Notes under the pieces: model-generated
Told to the model about the DNA's origin: nothing
Seen by the model: only the letters and a program-made list of their open reading frames with translations
The model's database searches: none
Part shown: one piece after another, positions 25,695-33,375 of the stretch
How the letters are laid out: each line of letters opens with the position of its first letter
Numbering within the stretch: the stretch's first letter is position 1
Position numbers and translations under genes: made by a program
NCBI GenBank assembly: GCA_023229525.1
Contig: JALNZC010000004.1
Coordinates: 90,197-154,196 of the forward strand
Length of the DNA stretch: 64,000 nt
Origin: Bacteroidales bacterium
Lineage (GTDB): Bacteria > Bacteroidota > Bacteroidia > Bacteroidales > FEN-979
Reading direction: 5' to 3'

Positions 25695-25920
25695 TAAGGT
25701 GCCTTCATAAATGCATCCAACCGCTTCCAGAAATCTCCTTTTTCACCGGTAGTCATTATATAATCGAGTCTTCCCAGGAATTGCTGAAGGTTAAAGTAAT
25801 CCTTGATGAAGGTCGTAAATGAGGTATTTACCGACATGCTGCTGGTCAGGTTTTCCTGCTGGGCATCCAGAACATCCAGGATGCTTTTATTCGCAAGCAG
25901 ATATTGGTTGTTAACAATTC
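25695..25920 (-). pseudogene. C-terminal remnant of a TolC-family outer membrane protein
   Basis: On the minus strand a frame of about 75 codons ends in TAA at 25695-25697 and reads NQYLLANKSILDVLDAQQEN and LQQFLGRLDYIMTTGEKGDF, the typical C-terminal repeat of TolC channels. The frame closes upstream at a TGA immediately before the match, so the N-terminal 85% of the gene is missing. It sits between aspA and the DUF486 gene and shares no flank with the intact TolC genes at 18444 or 35032. It is a dead fragment. Confidence 0.7.
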
Positions 25921-25961
25921 ATTTCATCCCATTGGATCTCTTAAGAGGAATAATCAATCGA

Positions 25962-26327
25962 CTACTTGAAAATAAAATATACGGCCAGTATCAGAAAACA
26001 AAACCCTATGAAATGATTAAAACGAAAAACTTCATTTCGAAATACAACCAGGGTAAAAAAAGTAAAAACGACCAAAGTAATTACTTCCTGGATGACTTTT
26101 AACTGCCATAAATTAAAAGGGCCGCCATATTCGTGAAAGCCGATCCTGTTTGCCGGTACCTGAAAGATATATTCGAACAGAGCGATTCCCCAACTGAGCA
26201 GAATGATTGCAGGAAGGCCCCATTTACCGAACCAACCAAGTTCTTTGAACTTCAAATGACCATACCAGGCAATGGTCATAAATGTATTGGAAATGAATAG
26301 TAATCCTATTGTGTAAAGTTCTTTCAT
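25962..26327 (-). CDS. DUF486 family (DMT-like) small membrane protein
   Basis: 121 residues with four predicted helices: LYTIGLLFISNTFMTIAWYG, LPAIILLSWGIALFEYIFQV, VIQEVITLVVFTFFTLVV and HFIGFCFLILAVYFIFK. The conserved core of the family (FEYIFQVPANRIG, YGGPFNLWQLKVIQE) is intact. DUF486 proteins are small members of the drug/metabolite transporter superfamily; function is unproven. It is not obviously linked to its neighbours. Confidence 0.9.
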   Translation of the reverse strand: MKELYTIGLLFISNTFMTIAWYGHLKFKELGWFGKWGLPAIILLSWGIALFEYIFQVPANRIGFHEYGGPFNLWQLKVIQEVITLVVFTFFTLVVFRNEVFRFNHFIGFCFLILAVYFIFK

Positions 26328-26336
26328 GCAAAAAGG

Positions 26337-26520
26337 TTAAAGGTGTTTATCATTAAAATTATCAAACGTCAGAAATTTTCCGTTTCGTATATAGATACCA
26401 TCATCTGGGAAGGCATCATTAAAAATCAAGTTGAAAAAAAACTGTTCTTGTAAACCCGGTCTGCCTCGCTTACGGGGATCAAGAATATTGAACTTCCCGG
26501 CTTTACCTTTCGAAACTTAT
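26337..26520 (-). other. Short open frame, likely gene remnant of unknown family
   Basis: A minus-strand frame of about 58 codons without a clear start reads GKAGKFNILDPRKRG, then EQFFFNLIFNDAFPDDGIYI, and ends at 26337. It has a protein-like composition and lies in the 397-base gap between DUF486 and modC. It is closed upstream by two consecutive stops. I do not recognise the family. Probably the C-terminal scrap of a lost gene. Confidence 0.3.
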
Positions 26521-26724
26521 TATGGAATACCCGAATTGCATATTGATTCCCTGCCAGATAAATTTGATAACTGGTTCATCGATATCTGTCTTGCAATATA
26601 GTCAGATAGTCATTTATAGTAAGTGGATTATTGACTATCAACAGATTTCTTTTTCTGTGAGGTTCCCGTTGATCGGATTAATTGCTTTTGCTGTGATTAA
26701 AATCTTGTCGCTAATTTTAATGTT

Positions 26725-27525
26725 TTAAATTTCATCCATGGTTGTAATGATCTTTGTAATCGTGTCATCTACGGAAACAGTCAAGGTATTATTTTGAATA
26801 TCTAAAACAATTCCTGTAAGCTGAATATCTGTTTTAATTTTAGTATTGTCAAAGATATCATTGGGTTTCCCTTGTTTTTGTATTTTGCCGTTTTCTATTA
26901 CATAAACAAAGTCTGATAATTTGAGGACTTCATTTACATCGTGACTCACCAACAAAGTCGTAGCTTGAAAGTTTTTATGTGCCTGTATTATTTCATATTG
27001 CAGAACATTCCTCGTTTCACTGTCCAATGCAGATAACGGTTCGTCCAATAATAATATTTGAGGCTTTCGTGCCAATGCTCTTGCCACCGCTAATCGTTGT
27101 TGCTGGCCTCCTGAAAGTTTCCCCGGTTTTCTGTTGCACAATCCTTTAAGATGAAAAATATCCAATAATTCGGAAATATACCCGGTTTCTTTTTGAGGCC
27201 GGGCATATAAAAGATGTTCCTTCACCGTCATATTGGGAAACAAGGCATAATCCTGAAAAACAAATCCGATGTTTCGCTGCTGGGGTTTTATGTTTATCTT
27301 TTTGATGCTGTCGTACCAAATTTCATTTCCTACGGTTATAAATCCACCATCAGGCTGTGTTAATCCGGCAATAATCCTTAGAAGTGTAGTTTTTCCAACA
27401 CCTGATTTTCCAAAAAGAGTAACAAGTCCATATTTTGGAATTTTTAAATTAACATCTAATACTTCGATCCCGTTATTAGTGTGAATTTTTTTACTTACAT
27501 GCAATTCGATTAAAATTTCTTCCAT
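26725..27525 (-). CDS. modC: Molybdate ABC transporter ATPase, truncated by an in-frame stop
   Basis: 266 residues. Walker A GKSGVGKTT (about residue 40), Q-loop FQDYALFPNMTV, signature LSGGQQQRLAVARAL and Walker B ILLLDEPLSALD are intact, so the ATPase domain is complete. A TOBE (molybdate-binding) domain begins at about 225 (TDIQLTGIVLDIQNNTLTV) but the frame stops at TAA (26725-26727). In the same frame the next codons read NIKISDKILITAKAINPI, the expected second half of a TOBE domain, closing at 26638. So the gene lost its last about 28 codons by one nonsense change. The protein may still hydrolyse ATP; regulation through TOBE may be lost. It overlaps modB by 16 bases. Confidence 0.9.
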   Translation of the reverse strand: MEEILIELHVSKKIHTNNGIEVLDVNLKIPKYGLVTLFGKSGVGKTTLLRIIAGLTQPDGGFITVGNEIWYDSIKKINIKPQQRNIGFVFQDYALFPNMTVKEHLLYARPQKETGYISELLDIFHLKGLCNRKPGKLSGGQQQRLAVARALARKPQILLLDEPLSALDSETRNVLQYEIIQAHKNFQATTLLVSHDVNEVLKLSDFVYVIENGKIQKQGKPNDIFDNTKIKTDIQLTGIVLDIQNNTLTVSVDDTITKIITTMDEI

Positions 27526-28190
27526 TTTAAAAATTCCCGATTTACACTGTAAATAAAAAGCAACACTACAAAACTGAATAAAAATAGAAAAATGGCATAT
27601 TTATTGGCCATATCGAAATTTAATGCCTGAACCTCATCATAAACGGCCAGGGCTGCTACCCTGGTTTTACCCGGAATATTTCCGCCAATCATCAGTATTA
27701 CTCCAAATTCGCCGATGGTGTGGGCAAATGTCAAACATACACCCGTAAGCAACGCCGGTTTGATGTTTGGTAATAAAACCCTGAAGATGGTTGTCATTCT
27801 TGATTTTCCTAATGTATATGAAGCGTCTTTAAGGGAGAGGGGTAAATTACTGAATCCGTTTTGGATTGAATTTACCATGAATGGCAGATTAAAAATGATT
27901 GAACCGATTAATATTCCAAGGAATGAAAATGCCAGTCGAATGCCAAGATATTGGTCGATAAAACTGCCAAACCAATAATTCGGACTGAAAGCCAGTAGCA
28001 AATAAAACCCCAAAACGGAAGGAGGCAAAACCAAAGGCATGCTCACAAAGGCCTGTAAAACAACTTTTAAACGGAATGTTGAATAAGTTAGAAAATAGGC
28101 AATGGGGATGCTGATACAAAATAAGATGATCGTTGTGAGTGAGGCTAACTTTATTGAAATCCAAAAAGTTTGAAAAAAGACTTCATTCAT
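27510..28190 (-). CDS. modB: Molybdate ABC transporter permease
   Basis: 226 residues, five or six membrane segments, with the EAA-loop that contacts ModC (SLKDASYTLGKSRMTTIFRVLLPNIKPALLTG). The N-terminal part reads FFQTFWISIKLASLTTIILF, and MPLVLPPSVLGFYLLLAF and HTIGEFGVILMIGGNIPGKT are hallmarks of ModB. It forms the inner-membrane channel for molybdate. It lies 14 bases after modA and overlaps modC. Confidence 0.94.
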   Translation of the reverse strand: MNEVFFQTFWISIKLASLTTIILFCISIPIAYFLTYSTFRLKVVLQAFVSMPLVLPPSVLGFYLLLAFSPNYWFGSFIDQYLGIRLAFSFLGILIGSIIFNLPFMVNSIQNGFSNLPLSLKDASYTLGKSRMTTIFRVLLPNIKPALLTGVCLTFAHTIGEFGVILMIGGNIPGKTRVAALAVYDEVQALNFDMANKYAIFLFLFSFVVLLFIYSVNREFLKWKKF

Positions 28191-28204
28191 CTTTGATGTG
28201 ACTA

Positions 28205-28972
28205 TTAGTTTTCATTTGGTAACTTGAATCCATATTTGCCAAACAATCTGCGGGCTTGTTCTGTTTCAATGTAATCAGTAAACTTTAAAACCTCTTTGCT
28301 GGTTTCCGGTTTTTTAATAATGACATACGCCTGTTCTAATTTTGAATAACTTTTTTCATCGATTGAAAAATACTTTCCTTTTGATTTCATCTCCGGCGAA
28401 AGCGCCAATGAAAGAGCAATTAACCCTACTTCCGTATTCCCGGTTAAGACAAATTGAGCAGCCTGAGATACGTTTTCACCTTCAACAATTTTGTCTTTAA
28501 CCCGATCGTCCATTTTATAATATTTCAAACATTCCATAGCCCGTTTCCCATAAGGTGCGACCCGTGGATTGGCAATAGCAATTTTTTTAACATCGTTATT
28601 TCTTAACAATTCAATACCCTTAGAAACATCCAACGAAGCGCTCCACATTACCAAATGTCCGATAGCGTATAATTTTGGTTTACTTCCCGTTAAATTCAGA
28701 GAATCCAGTTTTTGAGGATATGAAATATCAGCGGAAAAGAAAATATCAAACGGAGCTTGATTTACAATTTGTTGATACAAATTCCCTGATGAACCATAAA
28801 TAACTTCGACCTTGATTTTGGGATTGGATTTTTTGAATTCATTTGTCAGTTCGTCCATTACAAACCGAAGATCTGCAGCAGCTGCTATTGTAACTGTTTG
28901 GGCTGATAAACTGTATATCGCTATAAAGCATAAGTATAAAATAACTAAAATTCGTTTTCCCATCCGGTACAA
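28205..28972 (-). CDS. modA: Molybdate-binding periplasmic protein
   Basis: 255 residues. Signal peptide (KRILVILYLCFIAIYSLSA), then the ModA fold: QTVTIAAAADLRFVMDEL, IYGSSGNLYQQI, PFDIFFSADISYPQKLD, IANPRVAPYGKRAMECL, ENVSQAAQFVLTGNTEVGLI. It should bind molybdate or tungstate in the periplasm and pass it to ModBC. It is the first gene of the modABC operon. No Moco riboswitch or ModE-like regulator is in view. Confidence 0.94.
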   Translation of the reverse strand: MYRMGKRILVILYLCFIAIYSLSAQTVTIAAAADLRFVMDELTNEFKKSNPKIKVEVIYGSSGNLYQQIVNQAPFDIFFSADISYPQKLDSLNLTGSKPKLYAIGHLVMWSASLDVSKGIELLRNNDVKKIAIANPRVAPYGKRAMECLKYYKMDDRVKDKIVEGENVSQAAQFVLTGNTEVGLIALSLALSPEMKSKGKYFSIDEKSYSKLEQAYVIIKKPETSKEVLKFTDYIETEQARRLFGKYGFKLPNEN

Positions 28973-29063
28973 CCTCTTTCTGCAAAAATCGACGATATTT
29001 CCATATCAACCAAATTTTTAAGTATTCGAAAATCAATTGTTACTGACCGATTTTTAAAAACGC

Positions 29064-29071
29064 TATTTTTG
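29064..29071 (+). promoter_or_regulatory. Putative -7 box (TATTTTTG)
   Basis: Matches TAnnTTTG 16 bases before the start of the small membrane protein at 29088. Confidence 0.45.
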
Positions 29072-29087
29072 CTCCTCAAAAAAGAAA

Positions 29088-29465
29088 ATGAAACCAATTC
29101 TTATAACCGGCATATCCATCGTCAATCTGGCTTTGATCTCATATGCCATAGCAATAGTTATACAAAACCGCAAAAAATCCATCACACGACATGTCCTCAC
29201 CTTTCTGACTATTGGAATTATCTTCGATATTACATCTACCATCTGTATGATTATAAGTTCCGGGAAAGTAATTACTTTTCATGGTATGATCGGATATTTT
29301 TCCCTGGCAGGGATGTTAATCGATACAATAATGTCTTATGTCAACGTAAAAAGACATGGATTGAATTCTGTTCTGTCGAAAAAATTTATCCGGTGGTCGC
29401 AGATTGCCTTTTTTTATTGGTTATTGGCATATATTACCGGGGCAATTATTGTGATGTCACGATAA
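29088..29465 (+). CDS. Small four-helix membrane protein (HsmA/TIGR03987-like)
   Basis: 125 residues with four hydrophobic helices: ILITGISIVNLALISYAIAIV, TFLTIGIIFDITSTICMII, GMIGYFSLAGMLIDTIMSYV and IAFFYWLLAYITGAIIV. The pattern RHVLTFLTIGIIFD ... FHGMIGY ... WLLAYITG recalls the HsmA/TIGR03987 family of small haem-regulated membrane proteins, though I cannot confirm this without a search. Divergent from modA and convergent with the hydrolase gene at 29612, with a bidirectional terminator between the latter two. Confidence 0.7.
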   Translation: MKPILITGISIVNLALISYAIAIVIQNRKKSITRHVLTFLTIGIIFDITSTICMIISSGKVITFHGMIGYFSLAGMLIDTIMSYVNVKRHGLNSVLSKKFIRWSQIAFFYWLLAYITGAIIVMSR

Positions 29466-29532
29466 AAAACCGGAGGGAGGGTCCGTTTTCGTATTACATC
29501 ATAATTATCATTGGTTTCGCAAGAAGTAAAAA

Positions 29533-29560
29533 AATTCCCCACTGATTTGAGTGAGGAATT
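29533..29560. terminator. Bidirectional rho-independent terminator
   Basis: Arms AATTCCCCACT (29533-29543) and AGTGAGGAATT (29550-29560) with a six-base loop and one G-T pair. A T-rich run follows on both strands, so it can end both the gene at 29088 (+) and the one at 29612 (-). Confidence 0.75.
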
Positions 29561-29611
29561 CTTTCTTTTTTTTTCTTACCGTTTTCTTGTCCCGTTTTTT
29601 TAAAACCCGTC

Positions 29612-30664
29612 TTAAAATCCGTAAAATGTAAATGGGTTGGAGTCAATAAAGTCTTTGGCTGCACTGCCGGCGTAAACTTCATTATTGGTGAGACTGAGTT
29701 TTTTTACCGGGGCATTTTCTGAAAAGTTAACCGTCTTGAAATCAACCCAGAATACATTCGGGGTGTATGCCGACTCGAAATAATACACTCTGTCCTTCTG
29801 ATCAGCCACAGTTCTCCACAGGGTGGATGAGATATTGGGTTTACCGGGAGTCGAAACCCCGATCGGAACCGAGACGTTCCTGATTACACTGAATACACTT
29901 GCCACTGCCAGATATGTGTTATCAGTCTGGGGAATAGTATGAATATAATATGACGCTCTCACAAAACGGTCAGCAGCGTTGTTAGTACCGGGTAACATAA
30001 CAGAACCCCCGATCTCCTTCCAGTATTCATCAAGAGCCATCTGCTTTTCGAAGATCGGTGAATTGGTCATCACCTGATATGAGCGGTCATGATGGATCAC
30101 CAGCTTCCCGCCTATATATTCAAATATTGCATTATCGCCGGTCGAATCAGAAAGAGATAAATGCAGGTTGGCCATTACCGGTTTTCCCGGAACATTCAGA
30201 GTGAACAAAGCAAAGGTTTCCTGTTTCAGATTGTTCACCGCTTCATCCACAGTGGCAAAGTTATCCAGCACATATTGTACCCAGGCAGAGATAGGAAGCC
30301 GGGGTTTCTTCTGATCCCAAACAGGGTACTCAGATTCAGAAAGCCAAAGTAGGTTTGCCGCCAGTCCGCGTTCGTTCATACCATCGGCGCTGCTGATATC
30401 GTAACCTGTTGCGACCACACTACCGTATTTTGATTTCCAGCTCAGCATGTTTTTCCCTGCTTCCCCGCTCCTCTGCATTCCCCTAGGAAATATCCAAAGG
30501 TTGGTACGCATATTTTCGTACCAGTCCATTGAGCGGGCCGTAAGTACCATCCCATTGGGACCTTGATACATCACCCTTGAACAAGCGTCAGTTTTCAGTG
30601 AAAAGGCAGCTATGAGAAAAACTACCGGAAATGTCGTCAAAAACAATTTAATCAGAGTTTTCAT
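29612..30664 (-). CDS. Choloylglycine hydrolase / penicillin V acylase-like amidase
   Basis: 350 residues. A signal peptide is followed directly by the nucleophile Cys28 in DACSRVMY, the N-terminal nucleophile exposed after cleavage. Other family markers are TARSMDWYENM, the ATGYDISSADGMNERGLAANLLWL loop (split here into ATGYDISSADGMNERG and LAANLL), and TVDEAVNNL. The Ntn-hydrolase family cleaves conjugated bile salts, penicillin V or N-acyl homoserine lactones. The secretory signal suggests a periplasmic or released enzyme; it could also be lipoprotein-like because the Cys follows the cleavage site. Substrate cannot be told from sequence. No partner gene is adjacent. Confidence 0.9.
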   Translation of the reverse strand: MKTLIKLFLTTFPVVFLIAAFSLKTDACSRVMYQGPNGMVLTARSMDWYENMRTNLWIFPRGMQRSGEAGKNMLSWKSKYGSVVATGYDISSADGMNERGLAANLLWLSESEYPVWDQKKPRLPISAWVQYVLDNFATVDEAVNNLKQETFALFTLNVPGKPVMANLHLSLSDSTGDNAIFEYIGGKLVIHHDRSYQVMTNSPIFEKQMALDEYWKEIGGSVMLPGTNNAADRFVRASYYIHTIPQTDNTYLAVASVFSVIRNVSVPIGVSTPGKPNISSTLWRTVADQKDRVYYFESAYTPNVFWVDFKTVNFSENAPVKKLSLTNNEVYAGSAAKDFIDSNPFTFYGF

Positions 30665-30706
30665 ATAGATTTTGTTAAACGGATTATCCGTGTTTTTTCC
30701 TTAAAA

Positions 30707-31243
30707 TTAAACCCAAAGATAGATAAAATTAAATTTAAGTTTTGCTTCATCTGGCTCCTTATATGCATTACATTTTTCTAAATGATCTTGCATAAAGTCT
30801 ATACTTCCCACAATGGTTCCTGAAAATTTTTGCGCTTTGTCAGGCATTCAAAGATAGGGGACAGGATCATTTTCTCTGGTTAGTTTTCTTAATGTTAAAA
30901 TGTAATCATCCCGAAAAACGGTTGGAATTATTATCCTGGTCTGATCTACTTTCACAAGTTCAGTATTCATCATAATCCTTGAAATTCGTCCATTTCCATC
31001 TAAAAAAGGATGCACTTTGCGAATCATAAACATCACAAAGATAGCGCTGGCGAATGGCTCGGTCAATGCCTGGTAAAAATCAAAACCTTTGATTAATGTG
31101 CCTTTCACAAGCTTGTAGTCTACAAAAAGTCTATCTCCTGCTCGGTTGTTTCTGTCATTAAATTGACCTGGATTTTTTAAAAGTCTTGGCCCAAAGAGGA
31201 TATAATATTTATTGGTCTGGTATTCAGTAACGCACCAATAAGT
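30707..31243 (-). pseudogene. Fic-domain protein, truncated and with an in-frame stop
   Basis: On the minus strand one frame reads YWCVTEYQTNKYYILFG, FNDRNNRAGDRLFVDYKLVK and then the Fic motif HPFLDGNGRISRIMMN. A TGA at 30848-30850 interrupts it after NDPVPYL; the same frame continues MPDKAQKFSGTIVGS and ends at 30707. Above 31243 the frame has consecutive stops, and a different frame (EEGLKEVRERARFILEQLG at about 31265-31325) may be the shifted N-terminal part. Fic enzymes AMPylate proteins; this copy carries the catalytic loop but is clearly broken. The segment from 30848 to 31108 alone could pass as a small gene with a GTG start. Confidence 0.75.
30714..30721 (-). promoter_or_regulatory. 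Putative -7 box (TATCTTTG) of the choloylglycine-hydrolase-like gene
   Basis: Matches TAnnTTTG on the minus strand, 50 bases before the start at 30664, inside the tail of the Fic remnant. Confidence 0.4.
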
Positions 31244-31370
31244 TTATTAAGTTTTTAAAACTCAGAATGGAGCCCCAGTTGTTCTAAAATAAACCGTGCT
31301 CTTTCCCTGACTTCTTTTAACCCTTCCTCATCTTATTATCAGCTATAGAGTTTTCAAACATACTTAATCT

Positions 31371-31724
31371 TCAACAGGTCAATGCCATAAGAGATTGGAT
31401 GGGAAGACTATAGGAGTTTGGATTGGTAAAGTCAAAAGGCTAAACCAAGGGAATGATCATTTCGTAAACCCTGAATTCCTGAGAAAGGTTGGATTTAAAG
31501 GAAAAACAAATCTGAAGTAGATAGAAGATCATCATGTCAGGGAGTTAGTTCTTGAGGATTTGAAAACTTATCCGGGAAGCTCTTTATCCGACATTCATCA
31601 GAGAATCGGTAAAGAAATAAAAGTTTCAATCTTAAGAAAGAAGATAAATAAACTTATAAAAGATCATCTTGTTTCACGTAACGGAAGTAAGAAATTCAGA
31701 ACTTATTCTTTATTTTCACAATGA
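31371..31724 (+). pseudogene. Remnant of an unrecognised protein, in-frame stop, C-terminal winged-helix-like part
   Basis: The plus-strand frame reads KRLDGKTIGVWIGKVKRL, NDHFVNPEFLRKVGFKGK, TAG (31518-31520), then EDHHVRELVLEDLKTYPGSS, LSDIHQRIGKEI and KKFRTYSLFSQ, ending with TGA at 31722. The part after the stop looks like a small helix-turn-helix domain. The N-terminal part of the gene is missing. It is next to the Fic remnant, so the region 30.7-31.7 kb is a patch of gene decay. Family not known. Confidence 0.5.
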
Positions 31725-31861
31725 CCGTGAAAAAAAGGTTCGAATATTGAATTTTGAAAATTAAAATCACATAAATAAAACATATTGATCATATTGTCAA
31801 TTAGTTATATTTTCATTTTTTGAACAAAAACGATTGTTTATTTACCAAAAACAAAAAGTGC

Positions 31862-31890
31862 AAAGTGCAAATATTTACACTTCGCACTTT
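31862..31890 (-). terminator. Terminator of tRNA-Leu
   Basis: AAAGTGC (31862-31868) pairs with GCACTTT (31884-31890). On the minus strand the stem is followed by a T-rich run. It lies 17 bases beyond the tRNA 3' end. Confidence 0.55.
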
Positions 31891-31907
31891 ACACTTCGCC
31901 TTGCGTG

Positions 31908-31991
31908 TACCCGGAGCCGGAATCGAACCGGCACGAGTGTTACCTCATTGGTTTTTGAGACCAACGCGTCTACCTATTCCGCCATCCGGGC
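31908..31991 (-). tRNA. tRNA-Leu (CAA)
   Basis: 84 bases. Acceptor GCCCGGA pairs with TCCGGGT (one G-T pair), discriminator A. The D arm is GGCGGAATAGGTAGACGC and the anticodon arm TTGGT-CTCAAAA-ACCAA gives anticodon CAA. A long variable arm follows, as in class II tRNAs. The T arm is GCCGG-TTCGATT-CCGGC. CCA is not encoded. Confidence 0.95.
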
Positions 31992-32003
31992 AAAATGGCG
32001 CGG

Positions 32004-32011
32004 CAAAGATA
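32004..32011 (-). promoter_or_regulatory. Putative -7 box (TATCTTTG) of tRNA-Leu
   Basis: Matches TAnnTTTG on the minus strand, 12 bases before the tRNA 5' end. The spacing fits transcription starting at or just before the mature tRNA. Confidence 0.55.
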
Positions 32012-32102
32012 TGAAATCTTTACACCCGCAAGTTGTTAATACTTTAATTTGCTCAAGGCTGATTTATCCCATAACTTAGCACCCCAAAATTCCATCTCTT
32101 TT

Positions 32103-33035
32103 ATGGCAGCAAAAGTGAATATCTTCTCCGGTCAGGCAACAGCCTACCTGGCCGAGAAAATTGCCCAGAGTTATGGCGCTGAATTGGGGAAAGTATCCGT
32201 GGTTAAATTTGCCGACGGGGAATTTCAACCCGCTTTCGAAGACAACATCCGCGGAACTGATGTCTTCCTTGTACAGAGCACTTATGCTCCTTCCGACAAC
32301 CTGCTGGAATTATTGATGCTCATCGATGCCGCCCGCCGGGCTTCGGCCCGTACTATAGTGGCCGTAATCCCATATTTCGGTTATGCCCGTCAGGACCGTA
32401 AGGATAAGCCACGGGTCTCCATCGCGTCCAAACTCGTGGCCAATCTGCTTTCGGCTGCCGGCGTTAACCGTGTCATTGCCCTCGACCTGCATGCCGATCA
32501 AATCCAAGGATTTTTCGACGTTCCGGTCGACCACCTCTATGCTTCTTCAGTATTCATTCCATACCTGAAAAGTCTTCACCTTCCCGAGCTGATTTTCGCT
32601 TCACCCGATACCGGCGGTACCCGTCGCGCAGGATCCTATGCCAAATCGTTTCATACCAACTTCGTGATCTGTTATAAACACCGGTCAAAACCCAACGAAG
32701 TGGAAAAAATGGCGCTCGTTGGCGATGTCAAAGGGAAAAACGTGGTACTGCTCGACGATATTGTCGATACCGGCGGGACCTTGTGCACAGCAGCCGCCAT
32801 CATCATGGAAAACGGCGCTGCATCTGTCAGGGCTATGGTTACACATCCGCTGCTTTCGGGGAACAGTTACGAAAATATCGAACAATCCTTACTCGATGAA
32901 CTGATTGTTACCGATACCATTCCTTTGCATTGCGAATCGTCAAAAATCAAGGTCGTCAGTACGGCAGATCTTTTCGCCGAAGTGATCCGCCGGCTCCGGA
33001 AAAAGGAATCGATTTCCTCTCTCTTCAAATCATAA
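32103..33035 (+). CDS. prs: Ribose-phosphate pyrophosphokinase
   Basis: 310 residues from the ATG at 32103 (MAAKVNIFSGQATAYLAEKI); an in-frame ATG at 32049 would add 18 residues not found in the family. The enzyme makes PRPP from ribose 5-phosphate and ATP for nucleotide, His and Trp synthesis. PRPP-binding motif VVLLDDIVDTGGTL, catalytic flexible loop region YARQDRKDKPR, and FADGEFQP near the N-terminus are all present. It is followed by rplY and pth, a common Bacteroidota order. Confidence 0.96.
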   Translation: MAAKVNIFSGQATAYLAEKIAQSYGAELGKVSVVKFADGEFQPAFEDNIRGTDVFLVQSTYAPSDNLLELLMLIDAARRASARTIVAVIPYFGYARQDRKDKPRVSIASKLVANLLSAAGVNRVIALDLHADQIQGFFDVPVDHLYASSVFIPYLKSLHLPELIFASPDTGGTRRAGSYAKSFHTNFVICYKHRSKPNEVEKMALVGDVKGKNVVLLDDIVDTGGTLCTAAAIIMENGAASVRAMVTHPLLSGNSYENIEQSLLDELIVTDTIPLHCESSKIKVVSTADLFAEVIRRLRKKESISSLFKS

Positions 33036-33046
33036 AGAATTTTTTC

Positions 33047-33054
33047 TACCTTTG
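33047..33054 (+). promoter_or_regulatory. Promoter-like -7 box (TACCTTTG) upstream of rplY
   Basis: TACCTTTGC lies 12 bases after the prs stop and matches the Bacteroidota -7 consensus. Transcription from here would run through the octamer and heptamer repeat arrays as a leader of about 310 bases before rplY. Confidence 0.6.
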
Positions 33055-33081
33055 CAGCCCGAAAAAAGATGGCAAGGAAAT

Positions 33082-33281
33082 GAGGTGGCGAGGTGGCGAG
33101 GTGGCGAGGTGGCGAGGTGGCGAGGTGGCGAGGTAGCGAGGTAGCGAGGTGGCGAGGTGGCGAGGTAGCGAGGTAGCGAGGTGGCGAGGTAGCGAGGTAG
33201 CGAAATGGAGAGGTAGTGAAATAACGAGATAGCGAGGTGGCGAGGTAGCGAAATGGAGAGGTAGTGAAATAACGAGATAGC
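33082..33281. repeat. Tandem array of 25 octamers (GAGGTGGC type)
   Basis: Twenty-five head-to-tail 8-base units with no insertions or deletions: GAGGTGGC and GAGGTAGC dominate, with variants GAAATGGA, GAGGTAGT, GAAATAAC and GAGATAGC. Units 15-19 and 21-25 are the same 40-base string, showing a higher-order duplication of six units. The plus strand is purine-rich. It sits between prs and rplY. The period of 8 keeps several frames open and creates false genes on both strands. Confidence 0.95.
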
Positions 33282-33295
33282 GAGTGATAATTTTC

Positions 33296-33337
33296 ATCCT
33301 GTATCCTGTAACCTGCATCTTGTATCCTGCATCCTGT
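33296..33337. repeat. Tandem array of six heptamers (ATCCTGT type)
   Basis: Six 7-base units: ATCCTGT, ATCCTGT, AACCTGC, ATCTTGT, ATCCTGC, ATCCTGT. It follows the octamer array and ends 38 bases before rplY. Inverted copies occur after rplY (34088-34154). Confidence 0.85.
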
Positions 33338-33375
33338 ATCGGTAAAGTAAATCATTAACCAAAATTATTCAAACT

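Noticed and set aside
25803..26102. Plus-strand frame of 99 codons
   Set aside because: It overlaps the TolC remnant and the DUF486 gene on the other strand and has no family features.
26522..26728. Plus-strand frame of 68 codons downstream of modC
   Set aside because: It overlaps the interrupted modC reading frame on the minus strand and has no recognisable signature.
28973..29087. Molybdenum-cofactor riboswitch upstream of modA
   Set aside because: The spacer is only about 115 bases and AT-rich, with no extended stem-loop pattern that I could recognise.
26638..31724. Stop-codon recoding or selenocysteine as explanation for the in-frame stops in modC, Fic and the neighbouring remnant
   Set aside because: The three stops are TAA, TGA and TAG respectively, none at a catalytic Cys position, and no SECIS-like hairpin is seen. 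Mutation or sequencing error is simpler.
33082..33281. Possible CRISPR array
   Set aside because: Units are 8 bases, contiguous and have no spacers. No cas genes are in the window.
32867..33355. Long minus-strand frame with LATSPPRH repeats across the octamer array, and a plus-strand frame with RWRGGEVA repeats
   Set aside because: A sequence with period 8 stays open in several frames; both frames merely translate the array.
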